From assembly GCA_963838495.1 (NCBI GenBank), contig CAWIRC010000002.1, forward strand, positions 248,001 through 312,000: a stretch of DNA of 64,000 bases. The letters are read 5' to 3'. The notes beneath the pieces are model-generated. The model had not been told where the DNA came from. It did not search any database and saw only the letters and a list, made by a program, of their open reading frames with translations. Every line of letters starts with the position of its first letter. Position 1 is the first letter of the stretch. Positions 39,224 to 49,100 of the stretch are shown one piece after another. The stretch comes from JBEKIK01 sp963838495. GTDB taxonomy: Bacteria > Planctomycetota > Planctomycetia > Pirellulales > Thermoguttaceae. The translations under genes and the position numbers were made by a program.

Positions 39224-40534
39224 TCACTTGGTAATCTTCAAATTCGGCGACGCCTCTTGAAGCTCTAGAATTCCCTTATCGGATACCTTGGTGTCTCTGA
39301 GTTTGAGTGTTTCCAGGTTCATCAGGCCCTTCAGATGCGCCAGTCCGGCGTCGGAATTGAGTGTATGAATTAGGCTCAAGGATTCGAGATAGGGCAAGTC
39401 CTTGATGCATTCCAAGTCGTCGTCGGTAATCAGAAATCCGCCCAAGGTCAAGGATCGCAGCCGCGGTATCTCCTTAAGACGCCAGAGACCGGCGCTGGTG
39501 ATCGCGGTTTTCGAAATGTCCAGTTCTTGCAGATGGGGTAAGGCGGCCAGGTAATTCAAGCAGTCGTTGCCGACCCGCGTCCCTTGCAGGCTTAAGGTGT
39601 GCAATTGTTTTAATTCTTTCAATTGCGCCAGCCCGGCATCGGTAACAGGAGTTTGATCGAGGACTAGGACCTGAAGCTTGGATAGTTTTGCAAGATACGC
39701 CAGGCCGTCGTCGGTGATACGGGTATTTTCCAGCGACAGTTCCTGAAGATTGGACAAACCTTTGAGGTGTTCCAGCCCGGCGTCGGATATCTTCGTTTGA
39801 TCCAACTTGAGAAAAACCAATTGCCTCAATCCTTCCAGGCTTGCCAGCCCGGCGTTGCTTACGCCGGTTCCGCTTACGTCCAAAGTATCTACCTTAGGCA
39901 AGTTTTCCAGGCAGGCCAGATCGCCGTCGGCCGCCGCCGCGGGAAATGCCGCACTTGTCACGTTATCGAAAAAATCATTGCCCAGCAGTTTTCGCAGCCA
40001 AGGCAATGCATCGGGTGTTACATCGCCTTGTTCATCGTATGCAACCTTACCGCCTATGTTCAGAATCTCTTTAGCGGCTTGGCATTGCCGCCTTGCCTGT
40101 TTCAGCTTCATGAAAAACAAATTCGATCCCGCCCCCACGATCAAAACGCACAACAACAGCGCTCCAAGCCGATAATAATATCGCCGTAAATTGGATTCCG
40201 GAAGTTTTGGCCTCAACACTGCGGTATATAATTCATCCTCCTCCGGGCTGAGCGGTATGCTGGGAACGGACTTGGACATCCGCGCTTTATGAAGTTTATT
40301 TATCCACAAAGCGATCAAAAAATATATAATTAAGGCCGCGGCAAGAATAAACAATATCATCATCCCGCCCAGTGCCAACCGGCGCAAAAAAGACCCCGTA
40401 ATTATGCACAGCGGGCCGTTTTTCCTCAGCCCTTCAAAAACCTTTTGCCAGGGCGGAAAAGATATGTAAAGCCATACTGCCACCGCGAACAATAAAATCA
40501 CAAGCAACGTGCGTTTCGACGGCCAATAGGACAT
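39224..40534 (-). CDS. Membrane-anchored leucine-rich-repeat protein
   Basis: A 436-residue protein with three hydrophobic segments in the first ~145 residues (RTLLVILLFAVAVWLYISF, ALGGMMILFILAAALIIYFL, LGALLLCVLIVGAGSNLFF). A long outer domain follows with nine or so leucine-rich repeats of ~24 residues in the form TxISDAGLEHLKGLSNLQEL and TPVTDAGLAQLKELKQLHTL. The TDAGLxxLxxLxxL consensus is that of LRR proteins frequent in Planctomycetota. It likely binds protein partners outside the membrane; no catalytic motif. AGAGG lies before the ATG. It is convergent with tRNA-Asp and divergent from terC. Confidence 0.85.
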   Translation of the reverse strand: MSYWPSKRTLLVILLFAVAVWLYISFPPWQKVFEGLRKNGPLCIITGSFLRRLALGGMMILFILAAALIIYFLIALWINKLHKARMSKSVPSIPLSPEEDELYTAVLRPKLPESNLRRYYYRLGALLLCVLIVGAGSNLFFMKLKQARRQCQAAKEILNIGGKVAYDEQGDVTPDALPWLRKLLGNDFFDNVTSAAFPAAAADGDLACLENLPKVDTLDVSGTGVSNAGLASLEGLRQLVFLKLDQTKISDAGLEHLKGLSNLQELSLENTRITDDGLAYLAKLSKLQVLVLDQTPVTDAGLAQLKELKQLHTLSLQGTRVGNDCLNYLAALPHLQELDISKTAITSAGLWRLKEIPRLRSLTLGGFLITDDDLECIKDLPYLESLSLIHTLNSDAGLAHLKGLMNLETLKLRDTKVSDKGILELQEASPNLKITK

Positions 40535-40650
40535 TTTTCGCCTCTTAGTACAGTATATTCCAATTTTAACTCAGATCAAAAGCCAGCCGAAAATACGCGC
40601 AAGATAAATGATCGTTCCCTTGGACATTGCCGCAAGCGGGAGTATGTTTT

Positions 40651-41673
40651 ATGATAAAGCCGGAAATTTGGGAGATAAGGAATTTGCCTGCTCACATGTT
40701 GTGGCCTTGGATTGCCTTTGGGACATTGGTGGCGGCTCTATTGGCGCTGGACCTGCTGCTTTTTCACCGCCGCGACCGCGCACCGTCGCTCCGTGAATCG
40801 GCCCTCTGGACCCTTTTTTGGTGCTCTCTGGCGTTGCTCTTTAACCTCTTTATCTGGTGCTGGCAGGACAAATTGTGGCCGGTCCCCAAGCCGGGACATC
40901 AGCCGGCCCTGGACTTCCTCGCCGGATATGTCGTGGAATGGGCACTCTCCATGGACAACGTCTTTGTCTTCGCCGTCATCTTCCGCTTCTTCAACATCCC
41001 CCTGAAATATCAATATCGCGTGCTGTTCTGGGGAATTTTGGGGGCCATAGCCTTGCGCCTGTTGTTTGTCGTCCTGGGCAGCGCATTGATTAAACGCTTC
41101 GATTGGGTGCTCCCGCTGTTCGGGCTGTTTCTGCTGTATACCGCATTAAAATTAAGCCTGCAATCGGAAAGCGATGTCGATCCCGAAAAAAATCTCCTCC
41201 TCCGCTTGGCTCGCCGCTTCTTCAACGTCGCCCAGGGCGACCACCGCCGGCACGGCCACGCCTTCTTCGTCCGCCAGGGCGGGCGATGGTGCTTCACTCC
41301 CCTGTTCCTTGTGCTCCTGGTGGTCGAAAGCACCGACGTCCTCTTTGCCGTCAACAGCGTGCCGGCCATCTTCGGAATCAGCCAGGACGTATTCATCGTC
41401 TATACCTCCAATATCTTCGCCATCCTCGGCCTTAGAGCGCTCTACTTTCTGCTGGCAGGGATGATGGAAATGTTCGAATATTTGCACTACGGCCTAAGCG
41501 CAATATTGGCATTCGTCGGCCTCAGCATGATCGCCGAATACTGCTTCCAGCCGCCTGGCGGGTATTTCCTTCCCACCTGGGGCAAACTGGCGATTATCGC
41601 CGTCCTGCTGGGCGTTTCCATCGCTGTTTCATTGGTCGCAAAAAAACGGCAAGGAATGAAACGCCAAGGATAA
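40651..41673 (+). CDS. TerC-family integral membrane protein (Alx-like)
   Basis: A 340-residue polytopic protein with about nine hydrophobic segments. TerC/Alx signatures: ALDLLLFHRRDRAPSLRESA, YVVEWALSMDNVFVFAVIFR (conserved acidic pair in a membrane helix), FTPLFLVLLVVESTDVLFAV with second acidic pair, NSVPAIFGISQDVFIVYTSN and IFAILGLRALYFLLAGMM. Members are linked to manganese export/homeostasis and alkaline response, or tellurite resistance. The start at 40651 follows GGGAG at proper distance; an upstream in-frame TTG at 40627 is not needed. No yybP-ykoY type manganese riboswitch is recognised upstream. Confidence 0.92.
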   Translation: MIKPEIWEIRNLPAHMLWPWIAFGTLVAALLALDLLLFHRRDRAPSLRESALWTLFWCSLALLFNLFIWCWQDKLWPVPKPGHQPALDFLAGYVVEWALSMDNVFVFAVIFRFFNIPLKYQYRVLFWGILGAIALRLLFVVLGSALIKRFDWVLPLFGLFLLYTALKLSLQSESDVDPEKNLLLRLARRFFNVAQGDHRRHGHAFFVRQGGRWCFTPLFLVLLVVESTDVLFAVNSVPAIFGISQDVFIVYTSNIFAILGLRALYFLLAGMMEMFEYLHYGLSAILAFVGLSMIAEYCFQPPGGYFLPTWGKLAIIAVLLGVSIAVSLVAKKRQGMKRQG

Positions 41674-41732
41674 TGAATGAGAGACGAGTGCAGCACAAAA
41701 CCGCTTGCGGCTTCGCGATAATTGTTTTTGGG

Positions 41733-41821
41733 GGCTCCAAGAAAACCTCCCCTCTCCCTTTGGGAGAGGGGCTAGGGGTGAGGGCGTTTATCGATAGATA
41801 TAAGGTTTTCTTAAAACTCCT
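41733..41821. repeat. Family B element with co-varied inverted ends
   Basis: Same hairpin core and GTGAGGGCGTTTATCGATAG interior, but ends read CCAAGAAAACCT and AGGTTTTCTTAA. Relative to the 32739 copy (CTAACAAAACC / TTTTTGTTAG) both ends changed together (AACA to AAGA; TGTT to TCTT), keeping them complementary. Confidence 0.88.
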
Positions 41822-41863
41822 TAAAAGTTGGCGGCGAGCTGCCCACCGTCCACCGCCCGCTGT

Positions 41864-42705
41864 TCATTTACGCGCCATCTTCCTGGCTTTTTCCAGGATT
41901 TGCGGCCGGGCGGCCTCCATTATGTCCCGCACGTCCGCGTAGCGCATGGTCCGCTGCGGGAAGGTGCGTTTTTCGACTGCCCCCAAAAATCGGGCCTGAA
42001 ACTCGCTAAGGTTCGAGCCGTAAATGTGAAAACTGTCGGCCATGTGGCAGTATCGGCCCAGGCCCAAGGGCTTGCCGGTCAACTCGCTTATCCGCGCGGC
42101 GATCTTCGCCTGCAGCCGCACCAGCGCAAACATGTTCATGAAGGCCGCCTTGTAGGCGTCGTTCGAGCGGAAGCGGACGTTCATGCTCAAAACCGACCGC
42201 CGCCCTCAGCGGTGATCCGGCACCAAATGCTTTGCAGGCAGGCCGGATCGTAGCAGGCCCCGTCTTCCCAAACCTTCCACGTAATCGCCTGCGCACGCCG
42301 CGTATGCGATGTCTCTGCCAGCTTCCGGCATATCCGCTCGATCTGGTCGATGGGCTCAAGCGTCGGCACCCCGTAGCCGAACAGGCGCTGGTGATATGTG
42401 TATTCCCAGCGCGTGTCGTTGGGATCGTCGGGATCGCGGACGCAATGGTCTTTTATCCCCTCGCAGACTTCCATCGCGTATTCTTCCAGCTCCTCGAAAC
42501 CGCCGGGAAAATCGCGGTGAATCATGGGCTCGGCCAATGGATCGAGCACCGTGATAATCATCGTGGCGTCTCGGCTGGGCGGATCGTCGGGCTTGTCGTA
42601 TTGGGTCTTCACCTCGCAGCCCGAGCGGAACAACTCCAACAAGGCGTTTTCCCATGCCCGCGCTATGCAATCGCCCTCGACCATCAAAACAGGAATTCCG
42701 TTCAT
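41864..42705 (-). CDS. Thymidylate synthase (ThyA-like), one frame break
   Basis: About 281 residues joined. The first part (to 42190) has TRRAQAITWKVWEDGACYDP with the catalytic Cys in DPACLQSIWCRI. The second begins LSMNVRFRSNDAYKAAFMNM and continues LGRYCHMADSFHIYGS, the ThyA block that binds dUMP. The two join if one T is added to the run near 42193 (CGG TTT TTG AGC). The overall pattern is closer to archaeal-type and dCMP-hydroxymethylase-like members than to E. coli ThyA. It methylates dUMP using methylene-tetrahydrofolate; no folA is nearby. AAAGGGA precedes the ATG at 42705. The break affects the fold core and is probably an assembly error. Confidence 0.8.
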
Positions 42706-42864
42706 ATAATTTCCCTTTCTCAACCGCCGCCCTTTCACCGCGGGCTAAATATAAAATAGCCCCGATTTGCCAAAAAGGGGCATTTTCCTCTCCGCCGCAA
42801 ATTTGTGCAAGCACCCCGGAAAAAAAACGCCTAAGACAAGAAATTGCCTTTGCCTTCGATTATA

Positions 42865-43974
42865 ATGCTGGGCAACAATGCATTACAAATCCACAACTTC
42901 GTTAATATAGCAATCGTGACCATTCTTTATAATCTCATCGTCCTGGCCATCGATCTTGTGGCATTGTTCCGCGTAAGCCAGTCGAAATCGGCGCCCTCCT
43001 GGTGCCTGGTTGTAACAGTGGCAATCTTGGCCGAGATGCTCGTTGCCGCCTTTTTCGCCAAAGATCGTTTCGATCTCTGCCGGTTGGGTTGTTATCTTGT
43101 TTTTCTGCACGGGTTCGTGTTATCGGCGGGATTCGCCCTTATAGTTTGGCCGGAAAGAAAAAAAACGGCGGTTTCATCCGTCCTCTGCGCGGCCGGCTTG
43201 CCGGTCCTGGCTTACTTTGTCTTTCTGGTTGAGCCTTTTTGGCTCGAGGTCACTTATCGGCAAATTGCCGACCCCAAAATTACCACCCCCTTGCGAATAG
43301 CGGTCCTTGCCGACCTGCAAACCGATAATTTCGGCGATTACGAACAAGCGGCCTTGCGCCGCGTAATGCAGGAAAAGCCCGATCTCATCCTCCTTGCCGG
43401 CGATTATATTCAGACCCCTTATGAACGGTATCCGGCCCTCGGCCGGCAACTCCATGACTTCTTGCTCGAAATCCGCTTTGCCGCGCCTTGCGGGGTATTT
43501 GCCGTGCAGGGCAACGTCGATCCGCCCGCCTGGCCGGATATCTTCGCCGATTCGGGCGTCACATGCGTCAACCTCCGCAAGTCCTTCGATCTCGGCCCCA
43601 TCAGCCTGACCTGTCTCGGACTCTCCGATTCTTTTAACACCGCCTCAGTCATGAAAAATCCCCATCCGGGCAAGTTTCATCTAGTGCTGGGACATGCCCC
43701 TGATTTCGCGCTGGGCCGCGTCGAGGCCGATCTGCTCATAGCAGGGCACACCCACGGCGGACAAGTCCGGCTGCCGCTCATCGGTCCGTTAATCACCATT
43801 TCCCGGGTCCCGCACACTTGGGCGGCCGGACTTACGATCCTCTCCGACGGCGGAAAATTGCTGGTTTCACGAGGTGTCGGCATGGAACGCGGCTACGCCC
43901 CCAGGGTCCGTTTTTCCTGCCGCCCGGAATTAATGATTATTGATCTTCTACCCCAAAAAACAGTGGGACCCTGA
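42865..43974 (+). CDS. Membrane metallophosphoesterase (YkuE/YaeI-like)
   Basis: A 369-residue protein with four N-terminal membrane segments, then a calcineurin-like phosphoesterase domain. Metal-binding motifs: ADLQTDNFGDYE, LLAGDYIQTP, AVQGNVDPPAW (GNVD in place of the usual GNHD), LVLGHAPDF and LIAGHTHGGQVRLP. YkuE/YaeI relatives hydrolyse lipid-linked phosphates such as UDP-sugar lipids; the true substrate is unknown. The loss of the His in GNHD, if real, removes the residue that protonates the leaving group. No good ribosome site precedes the ATG; a TTG at 42844 is in frame. Confidence 0.85.
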   Translation: MLGNNALQIHNFVNIAIVTILYNLIVLAIDLVALFRVSQSKSAPSWCLVVTVAILAEMLVAAFFAKDRFDLCRLGCYLVFLHGFVLSAGFALIVWPERKKTAVSSVLCAAGLPVLAYFVFLVEPFWLEVTYRQIADPKITTPLRIAVLADLQTDNFGDYEQAALRRVMQEKPDLILLAGDYIQTPYERYPALGRQLHDFLLEIRFAAPCGVFAVQGNVDPPAWPDIFADSGVTCVNLRKSFDLGPISLTCLGLSDSFNTASVMKNPHPGKFHLVLGHAPDFALGRVEADLLIAGHTHGGQVRLPLIGPLITISRVPHTWAAGLTILSDGGKLLVSRGVGMERGYAPRVRFSCRPELMIIDLLPQKTVGP

Positions 43975-43979
43975 CATAA

Positions 43980-44018
43980 TCTCCCCTCTCCCTTCGGGAG
44001 AGGGTTAGGGTGAGGGCA
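43980..44018. repeat. Family B hairpin, degenerate
   Basis: CTCCCCTCTCCCTTCGGGAG core with AGGGTTAGGGTGAGGGC, four bases after the phosphoesterase stop. The outer ends are lost. Confidence 0.8.
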
Positions 44019-44180
44019 TAATCTGCCCATCATTTAGTCTCTTTGCTGGCAAATTCTTATGAAAGCAAACGTTCTTGTTCGAGCCCCTTGATAAAATTTT
44101 ACTTTCGCCGATTCCCTGCTATTATTTCTATGATCTATTGGCATGTTTTATGGGGGGGCCGTGCGATAGGGAGTGCGCTT

Positions 44181-45581
44181 GTGAGTATTTACAAACCTTG
44201 CGGCATCCACGGCGATGCGGCCCGGGAACTCAATGCCGACCTTTACCGCTGCTGGGGCCGCTCCCTGGGCTCGGAACTGGCGCCAAACGCCAAATTCGTG
44301 GTTGGCGGAGACACCCGGGGGTCCACGCCCAAGTTCCTCGACGCCCTGGTCGAGGGCCTATGCCAGGCCGGTTCGGACGTCGTGAACCTGGGACAAATCC
44401 CCACCCCCATGATCTGCTATGCCCGGCACCGCTTAAACGCCGACGGTTGTGCCATAGTCACCGGTTCGCACGAAGTGGCCAATATCAACGGCCTGAAATG
44501 GATGATCGGAAATCGTCCCCCCATGCCCGACGACGTCTATGCCCTGCAAGTCGCCGCCGAAAATCCCACCCGCAGTCCCCCAGACCGCCCCCACAGCGAA
44601 CCCAGAACTATCGACATCTCCTTCGACTACGTGGCCAACCTCCAGGAAACTTGGGTGGACGCCATGGGCGCTCAACTCCACCTGGTGATCGATCCCATGC
44701 ACGGCAGTTGGTCCGGCAAGGCCCGCCGCTATCTGCACGCCATTTTTCCCCAATGCCTGATTACCGCCATCAACGACTCGCCCCTTCCCGACTTCGACGG
44801 CCAAACGCCCGACTGCTCCCGCTGGCAACATCTCAACGACCTCTGCGACGCCGTTTATCGCGAACGGGCGCATCTGGGCCTGGCCTTCGGCGGCGACGGT
44901 GTCCAGCTCGCATTGGTCGATAATCAAGGCATGACTCTCACCGACGAAGAAACCGCCTGGATCCTTATGGAAACTCTCGGCAAAGCCATGCGCAACGAAC
45001 GCTTCGTATGTGGCCTGAGCTTTTCCGATCACATCGGCCAACGGGCAAAACAACTCGGCGCGGAACCCATCCCCGAACGCAACGGCCAGGCATTCCTCCT
45101 CAAACGAATGTCCGCCGCCAACGCGCTGTTCGGCGCCGAACTCGGCGGGCATTATTACTTCCGCGATATGCAAGGCTGCGACGACGGATTTTATGCCGCC
45201 TGCAGGTTGATCGCCTTCCTCTCCCAAAGCGAAAAGACCCTCGCCCAATGGCGCTGGGAATGTCCACCCATGTACATAACTCCCGAATTACAGATCCCCG
45301 CCACTCTCCAGTCGCAAGCCCGAATCATGGAAAATATCCGCCAGGAATGGTCCTCTTTCCACCAGCAGGTCTTCGACGGCATGCGCATCGACACGCCCGG
45401 CGGCTGGTTCCTTGTCCGCCCTTCCGCCGCCGACTCCGCCTTGACCTTCCGCTTCGAATCCCTGGATTGGCCGGCCTTGGACCATTTAGTCCAGCGCGTT
45501 TGCCATACAATTGCCCAACCGGGCAAAGAACTCTGGCGCCAATATGTCACGGCCATGGGCATGGAAGTAACTCGACAATAG
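44181..45581 (+). CDS. Phosphoglucomutase/phosphomannomutase-like protein with altered metal loop
   Basis: A 466-residue alpha-D-phosphohexomutase superfamily protein starting at GTG 44181 (VSIYKPCGIHGDAARELNAD), with GGGAG eight bases upstream; the longer frame to 44043 is not conserved. Motifs: GGDTRGSTPKFLDAL, the phosphoserine loop VTGSHEVANINGLKW (Ser96), the metal loop LAFGGDGVQLALVDN and the sugar-specificity loop GAELGGHYYFRDMQGCDDG. In standard enzymes the metal loop is DGDGDR; here the first and third Asp are Gly and Val and the Arg is Gln, so two of three Mg ligands are missing. It may be a non-catalytic relative or use another metal geometry. No linked sugar genes. Confidence 0.82.
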   Translation: MSIYKPCGIHGDAARELNADLYRCWGRSLGSELAPNAKFVVGGDTRGSTPKFLDALVEGLCQAGSDVVNLGQIPTPMICYARHRLNADGCAIVTGSHEVANINGLKWMIGNRPPMPDDVYALQVAAENPTRSPPDRPHSEPRTIDISFDYVANLQETWVDAMGAQLHLVIDPMHGSWSGKARRYLHAIFPQCLITAINDSPLPDFDGQTPDCSRWQHLNDLCDAVYRERAHLGLAFGGDGVQLALVDNQGMTLTDEETAWILMETLGKAMRNERFVCGLSFSDHIGQRAKQLGAEPIPERNGQAFLLKRMSAANALFGAELGGHYYFRDMQGCDDGFYAACRLIAFLSQSEKTLAQWRWECPPMYITPELQIPATLQSQARIMENIRQEWSSFHQQVFDGMRIDTPGGWFLVRPSAADSALTFRFESLDWPALDHLVQRVCHTIAQPGKELWRQYVTAMGMEVTRQ

Positions 45582-45724
45582 TCGCTCCTATTTCTCTCCT
45601 CTCCGGGCGCCGACCGACAGGGCGCCATGCAAATATATTCGCAAAGCATGTCTATAATCACAAAGCATGCCCGTTTGGTCGGAAAAGACGCCCGCAGTTG
45701 CCCGAGGGTGACAGTCTTTCTATT

Positions 45725-46039
45725 CTCCCCCCTCTCCGGGCACCGAACCTAGTTTCGTCGGGAAAAGGGCAGAGGGGGAAGGGCCTCTATATTTTCTCCC
45801 CTCTCCGGGCACCGAACCAAGTTTGGTCGGGAGAGGGGCTGGGGGTGAGGGCCTCTATATTTTCTCCCCTCTCCGGGCACCGAACGAAGTTTGGTCGAGA
45901 GAGGGGCAGAGGGTGAGGGCCTCTATATTTTCTCCCCTCTCCGGGCACCGAACGAAGTTTGGTCGGGAGAGGGGCAGAGGGTGAGGGCCTCTATATTTTC
46001 TCCCCTCTCCCTTTGGGAGAGGGGCAGGGGGTGAGGGCA
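45725..46039. repeat. Tandem array of 68-bp family B-type hairpins
   Basis: Four 68-bp units, the last three nearly identical, then a fifth ordinary family B unit. Each unit is TTCTCCCCTCTCC, a loop GGGCACCGAACNAAGTTTGG, GGGAGAGGGG and GGGTGAGGGCCTCTATA. The loop itself is an inverted repeat (ACCGAAC with GTTTGGT) and resembles part of the family C element at 31321. A degenerate piece occurs at 45598-45630. There are no spacers. The array fills most of the 570-bp gap after the mutase gene. Confidence 0.9.
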
Positions 46040-46101
46040 TATATGCAATTGCATCTCGATCTATTATGCCAATTTGCAATTTACAAATCTGCAAAAATAA
46101 A

Positions 46102-46131
46102 TTGGGCCGGCAGTCAAACTGCCGGCCCAAT
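46102..46131. terminator. Family D palindrome, probable terminator of the large PEP-CTERM gene
   Basis: Perfect inverted repeat TTGGGCCGGCAGT with ACTGCCGGCCCAA around a short loop (CAA), followed on the minus strand by TTTATTTTT. It lies 24 bp after the stop of the minus-strand gene at 46156, as expected for an intrinsic terminator. Confidence 0.7.
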
Positions 46132-46155
46132 AATTTTAATCCAGCGTATTTTTGC

Positions 46156-49100
46156 TTACCGGCTGCGTCGCCAGTAAATTCCCAGTCCCATGGCGGCCAG
46201 CATGAGCATCGCCCACGTCGACGGCTCCGGAACCGGAGTTATCGAGCCAAAGCCCGCCGCAGGCTGCGGACCGCCAACCAGAGGGGCAATGGTCACCGTG
46301 GTCCCGGCCCCGAGTGTCAGAGTTCCGCAGTCAAGGGATCTGACGTTCAATGTCCCGCTGGAAACGTTAACATTAGAAGTCGGGGTGTTAAGGTCCAACA
46401 TGTTTAAAACGCCGCCGTTAACATAAGTGTTGCCGGTGTAGGTGGTATTTACGCTGACGGTCATTGTCCCCAAGCCACTCTTGGTCAAAGAAGCGGCCGG
46501 GTAAGGCGTTTGACTGGCTGATCCGTCCGCCAAAACCGCCGAGACTGTCAGATCGACGTTGGGGTTCCCGGTAACATCGGAGACGTTGAATGTGGTGGGC
46601 GCCGAGAGTTGGACTCCGGCGAAACTCCCGCTGCCGGAAATGGTCGAAGCCAAAGACGAAGAGCCTCCTACCGTCACGGAGCCTTTAAGGAAGAAAGCCT
46701 GGTGGTTTATGTCAACGCCGCCCGTGTTGGTCAGCGTTCCGCCGTTGAGCGTCACCGGGCCCAAGGGATTGAATGTGCCGGCGGTGTTGGTAACCAAGCC
46801 GCCGTTGTTGATCACTAACGCCATCAGCGGAGTCGTGCCGGCATGCCCATAGTATAGGAGGAAACAAAATTCAGCGTGGCGCCGCTATTGATGTTGACAT
46901 TATGACTGACTATCGGATTGCCCAACGCACTTAAGCCTAAACCGGGGGATGGTTGATTATTGGCTAAGTTGGCGTTCAGCGTCCCGTTGTTGACCGTCAG
47001 ATCGCCGGTGAACGTGCTGCTGCCAGTCAGAGTCACATTGCCCGACCCCGTCAAAACCATCGGCGAAGTCGAGCCGAAGCCCATCGCGCTGGCCAAGGTC
47101 ACGGTGTTGCCGTTTAAATCCAAGGTGGCGGTCTGCCCGGATACGAAACTCAACCGGTCGGAAACGTCATCGGTATTGGTTCCGTACCATTTAAGTGTTC
47201 CCCCGTTCATGATAATGGAAGCCGTGTTGGTGGAACTTACGATGGGCAACGAGCCCGTGCCGAACGCCAACGTTCCCTGGCTTATATTGGTGCCGCCGGT
47301 GTAAGTGTTGCCCGTGTTTGTAATGTTCAGCGTGCCGGGGCCGGCCTTGATTAAGGCCGTGCTGCCGCTGATTGTGCCCGTACCGCTGAACGTATAGGTC
47401 TTAGAGTCGTTGTTCACGCTGACCTGCATGGGCTGCAGCGTTCCCACAAGGTTCACGTTTTTAATGCCCGCCCCCACCGAGTCGTCAAAATACACGAAGT
47501 CGGTAAAATCCTGGTAACTCGTGGCAACCCCGGTCGAGTACTCCACCCAGTTTAGAGTGCCGAGGCCGTCCCAATCGGCGGCCCCGCTGCCATTGTTGTT
47601 GGTGCCGCGCCAGAGTGGATACTTTACCGCCGTGATATTAAGGTCGACGGCGTTGGCGTCGTGGTTGTAGTCAATGCTGCCAACGACACGCAAGGGCAAC
47701 GATGGTGTGTAGCCGGCGCCGATGTGCGCCGGTATAAGCCAACACCTTGTGGAAACCGAGCGAGTAGGCAACGGCCCCCAGATTCCCCGGGGTAACGGTC
47801 ACGTTGCCGCCGTTGATTATGCCATTGTTGTTGGTGACGGTGATGGTCGCCAGGTTTGTTCCATCGCTGGGGACTAGGATGGCGCCGTTGCTGAGGTTCA
47901 GGGCGCTGACGCTCGTTCCGCCGCCGAAGCCGGCCCCGGAGCTTACGCTGACCCCGCTCGTGGATTGAGCCCCCGTGAGTATCAATGTCCCCGACCCGAC
48001 GGTTGTGGGCCCACTGTAGGTGTTGGGTAATGTTAAGGTCACCGTGCCAAAACCCTCTTGGTCCAGGCTGCCCAAACCGCCGATGGCATTGGGTAAAACG
48101 TAATTGTCAGTGCGGTCTAAGTAGAGTAAGCTGGTAGTGTTGGTGAGGGTGACCGCGCCGGTGCCCAGCGTCCCGCCGCCCGAGGTCAAATTGCCTATTT
48201 GCAAGATGCAGTTGTTAACTACAGTGGGACCGGTGTAGGTGTTGTTGCCCTCGATGATTAATTTGTCTGATCCGCCGGCCCCGATCACGGTCAACCCGCC
48301 GTCGGCCGCGGCGCCCAAGGCGCTGTCGTGCACCAAGGCGTGATCGATTTCGACATTGGGGTAGCCGGTGACGTCAACCTTCGCCCCGTTGGTCTGCACG
48401 TTGCAGGTCACGCCCGTAAAGGTGGACGAGTCGGCCGGCAGTAAGACGCCGGGGCTGCCATATTGCTTGAGCGTGCCGCCGTTGAAATTCAAGGTGGCAA
48501 GCTTGTTGGCATCAGTCCGGGTTTTGGTGAATTGCCCGACCGTGAGCGTGCTGCTGTTCAGCAATGTGATGACGTTGTTTGTGGCGATGGTAGAGCCAAG
48601 CTGCTCATTGTTGAGGTCAAAGGTTGAGGTGAAGGTCACACTGGCGGTGTTTTGGATGGTGACATTACCGCCGTTTCGGGTGTTAGACCCGATTTCCATT
48701 GTCGAAAAATTGCCCTGGGCATGTCCATGAAAGTCAGGTTCGCTTCATTGGTCGTTCCGCCGCTGATGGTGCCCCAAGAGGCAAGGTGCAGGGCATTGTA
48801 GGTGGTTAACTGGGCGGTGCTGGCGACAACCAGGTTCCCCCATTCGATCCACGTTTCGCCGCTATAATTGCTTGTGCCGCCGTTTATCGTAAATGTGCCG
48901 GTGTTGTTGGAGCCGACTTTTACCAGCGAGCCGCCTCCGGTCAAACTGCCGGAATAGGTGCTGTTGACATTCCCGTTGCCGATCGCCACGTACTGGCCTT
49001 GCAGGTCCAAATCTTGCGACCCGGTCAATCCCGCCATCGTGACGGCCACGAGGGTGCTGCCGCCGCTGCCGGAGATGCTGTGGGAAGTGGTGAGTGTGCT

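Noticed and set aside
45725..46039. CRISPR array
   Set aside because: The 68-bp units are contiguous with no unique spacers, and no cas genes are present.
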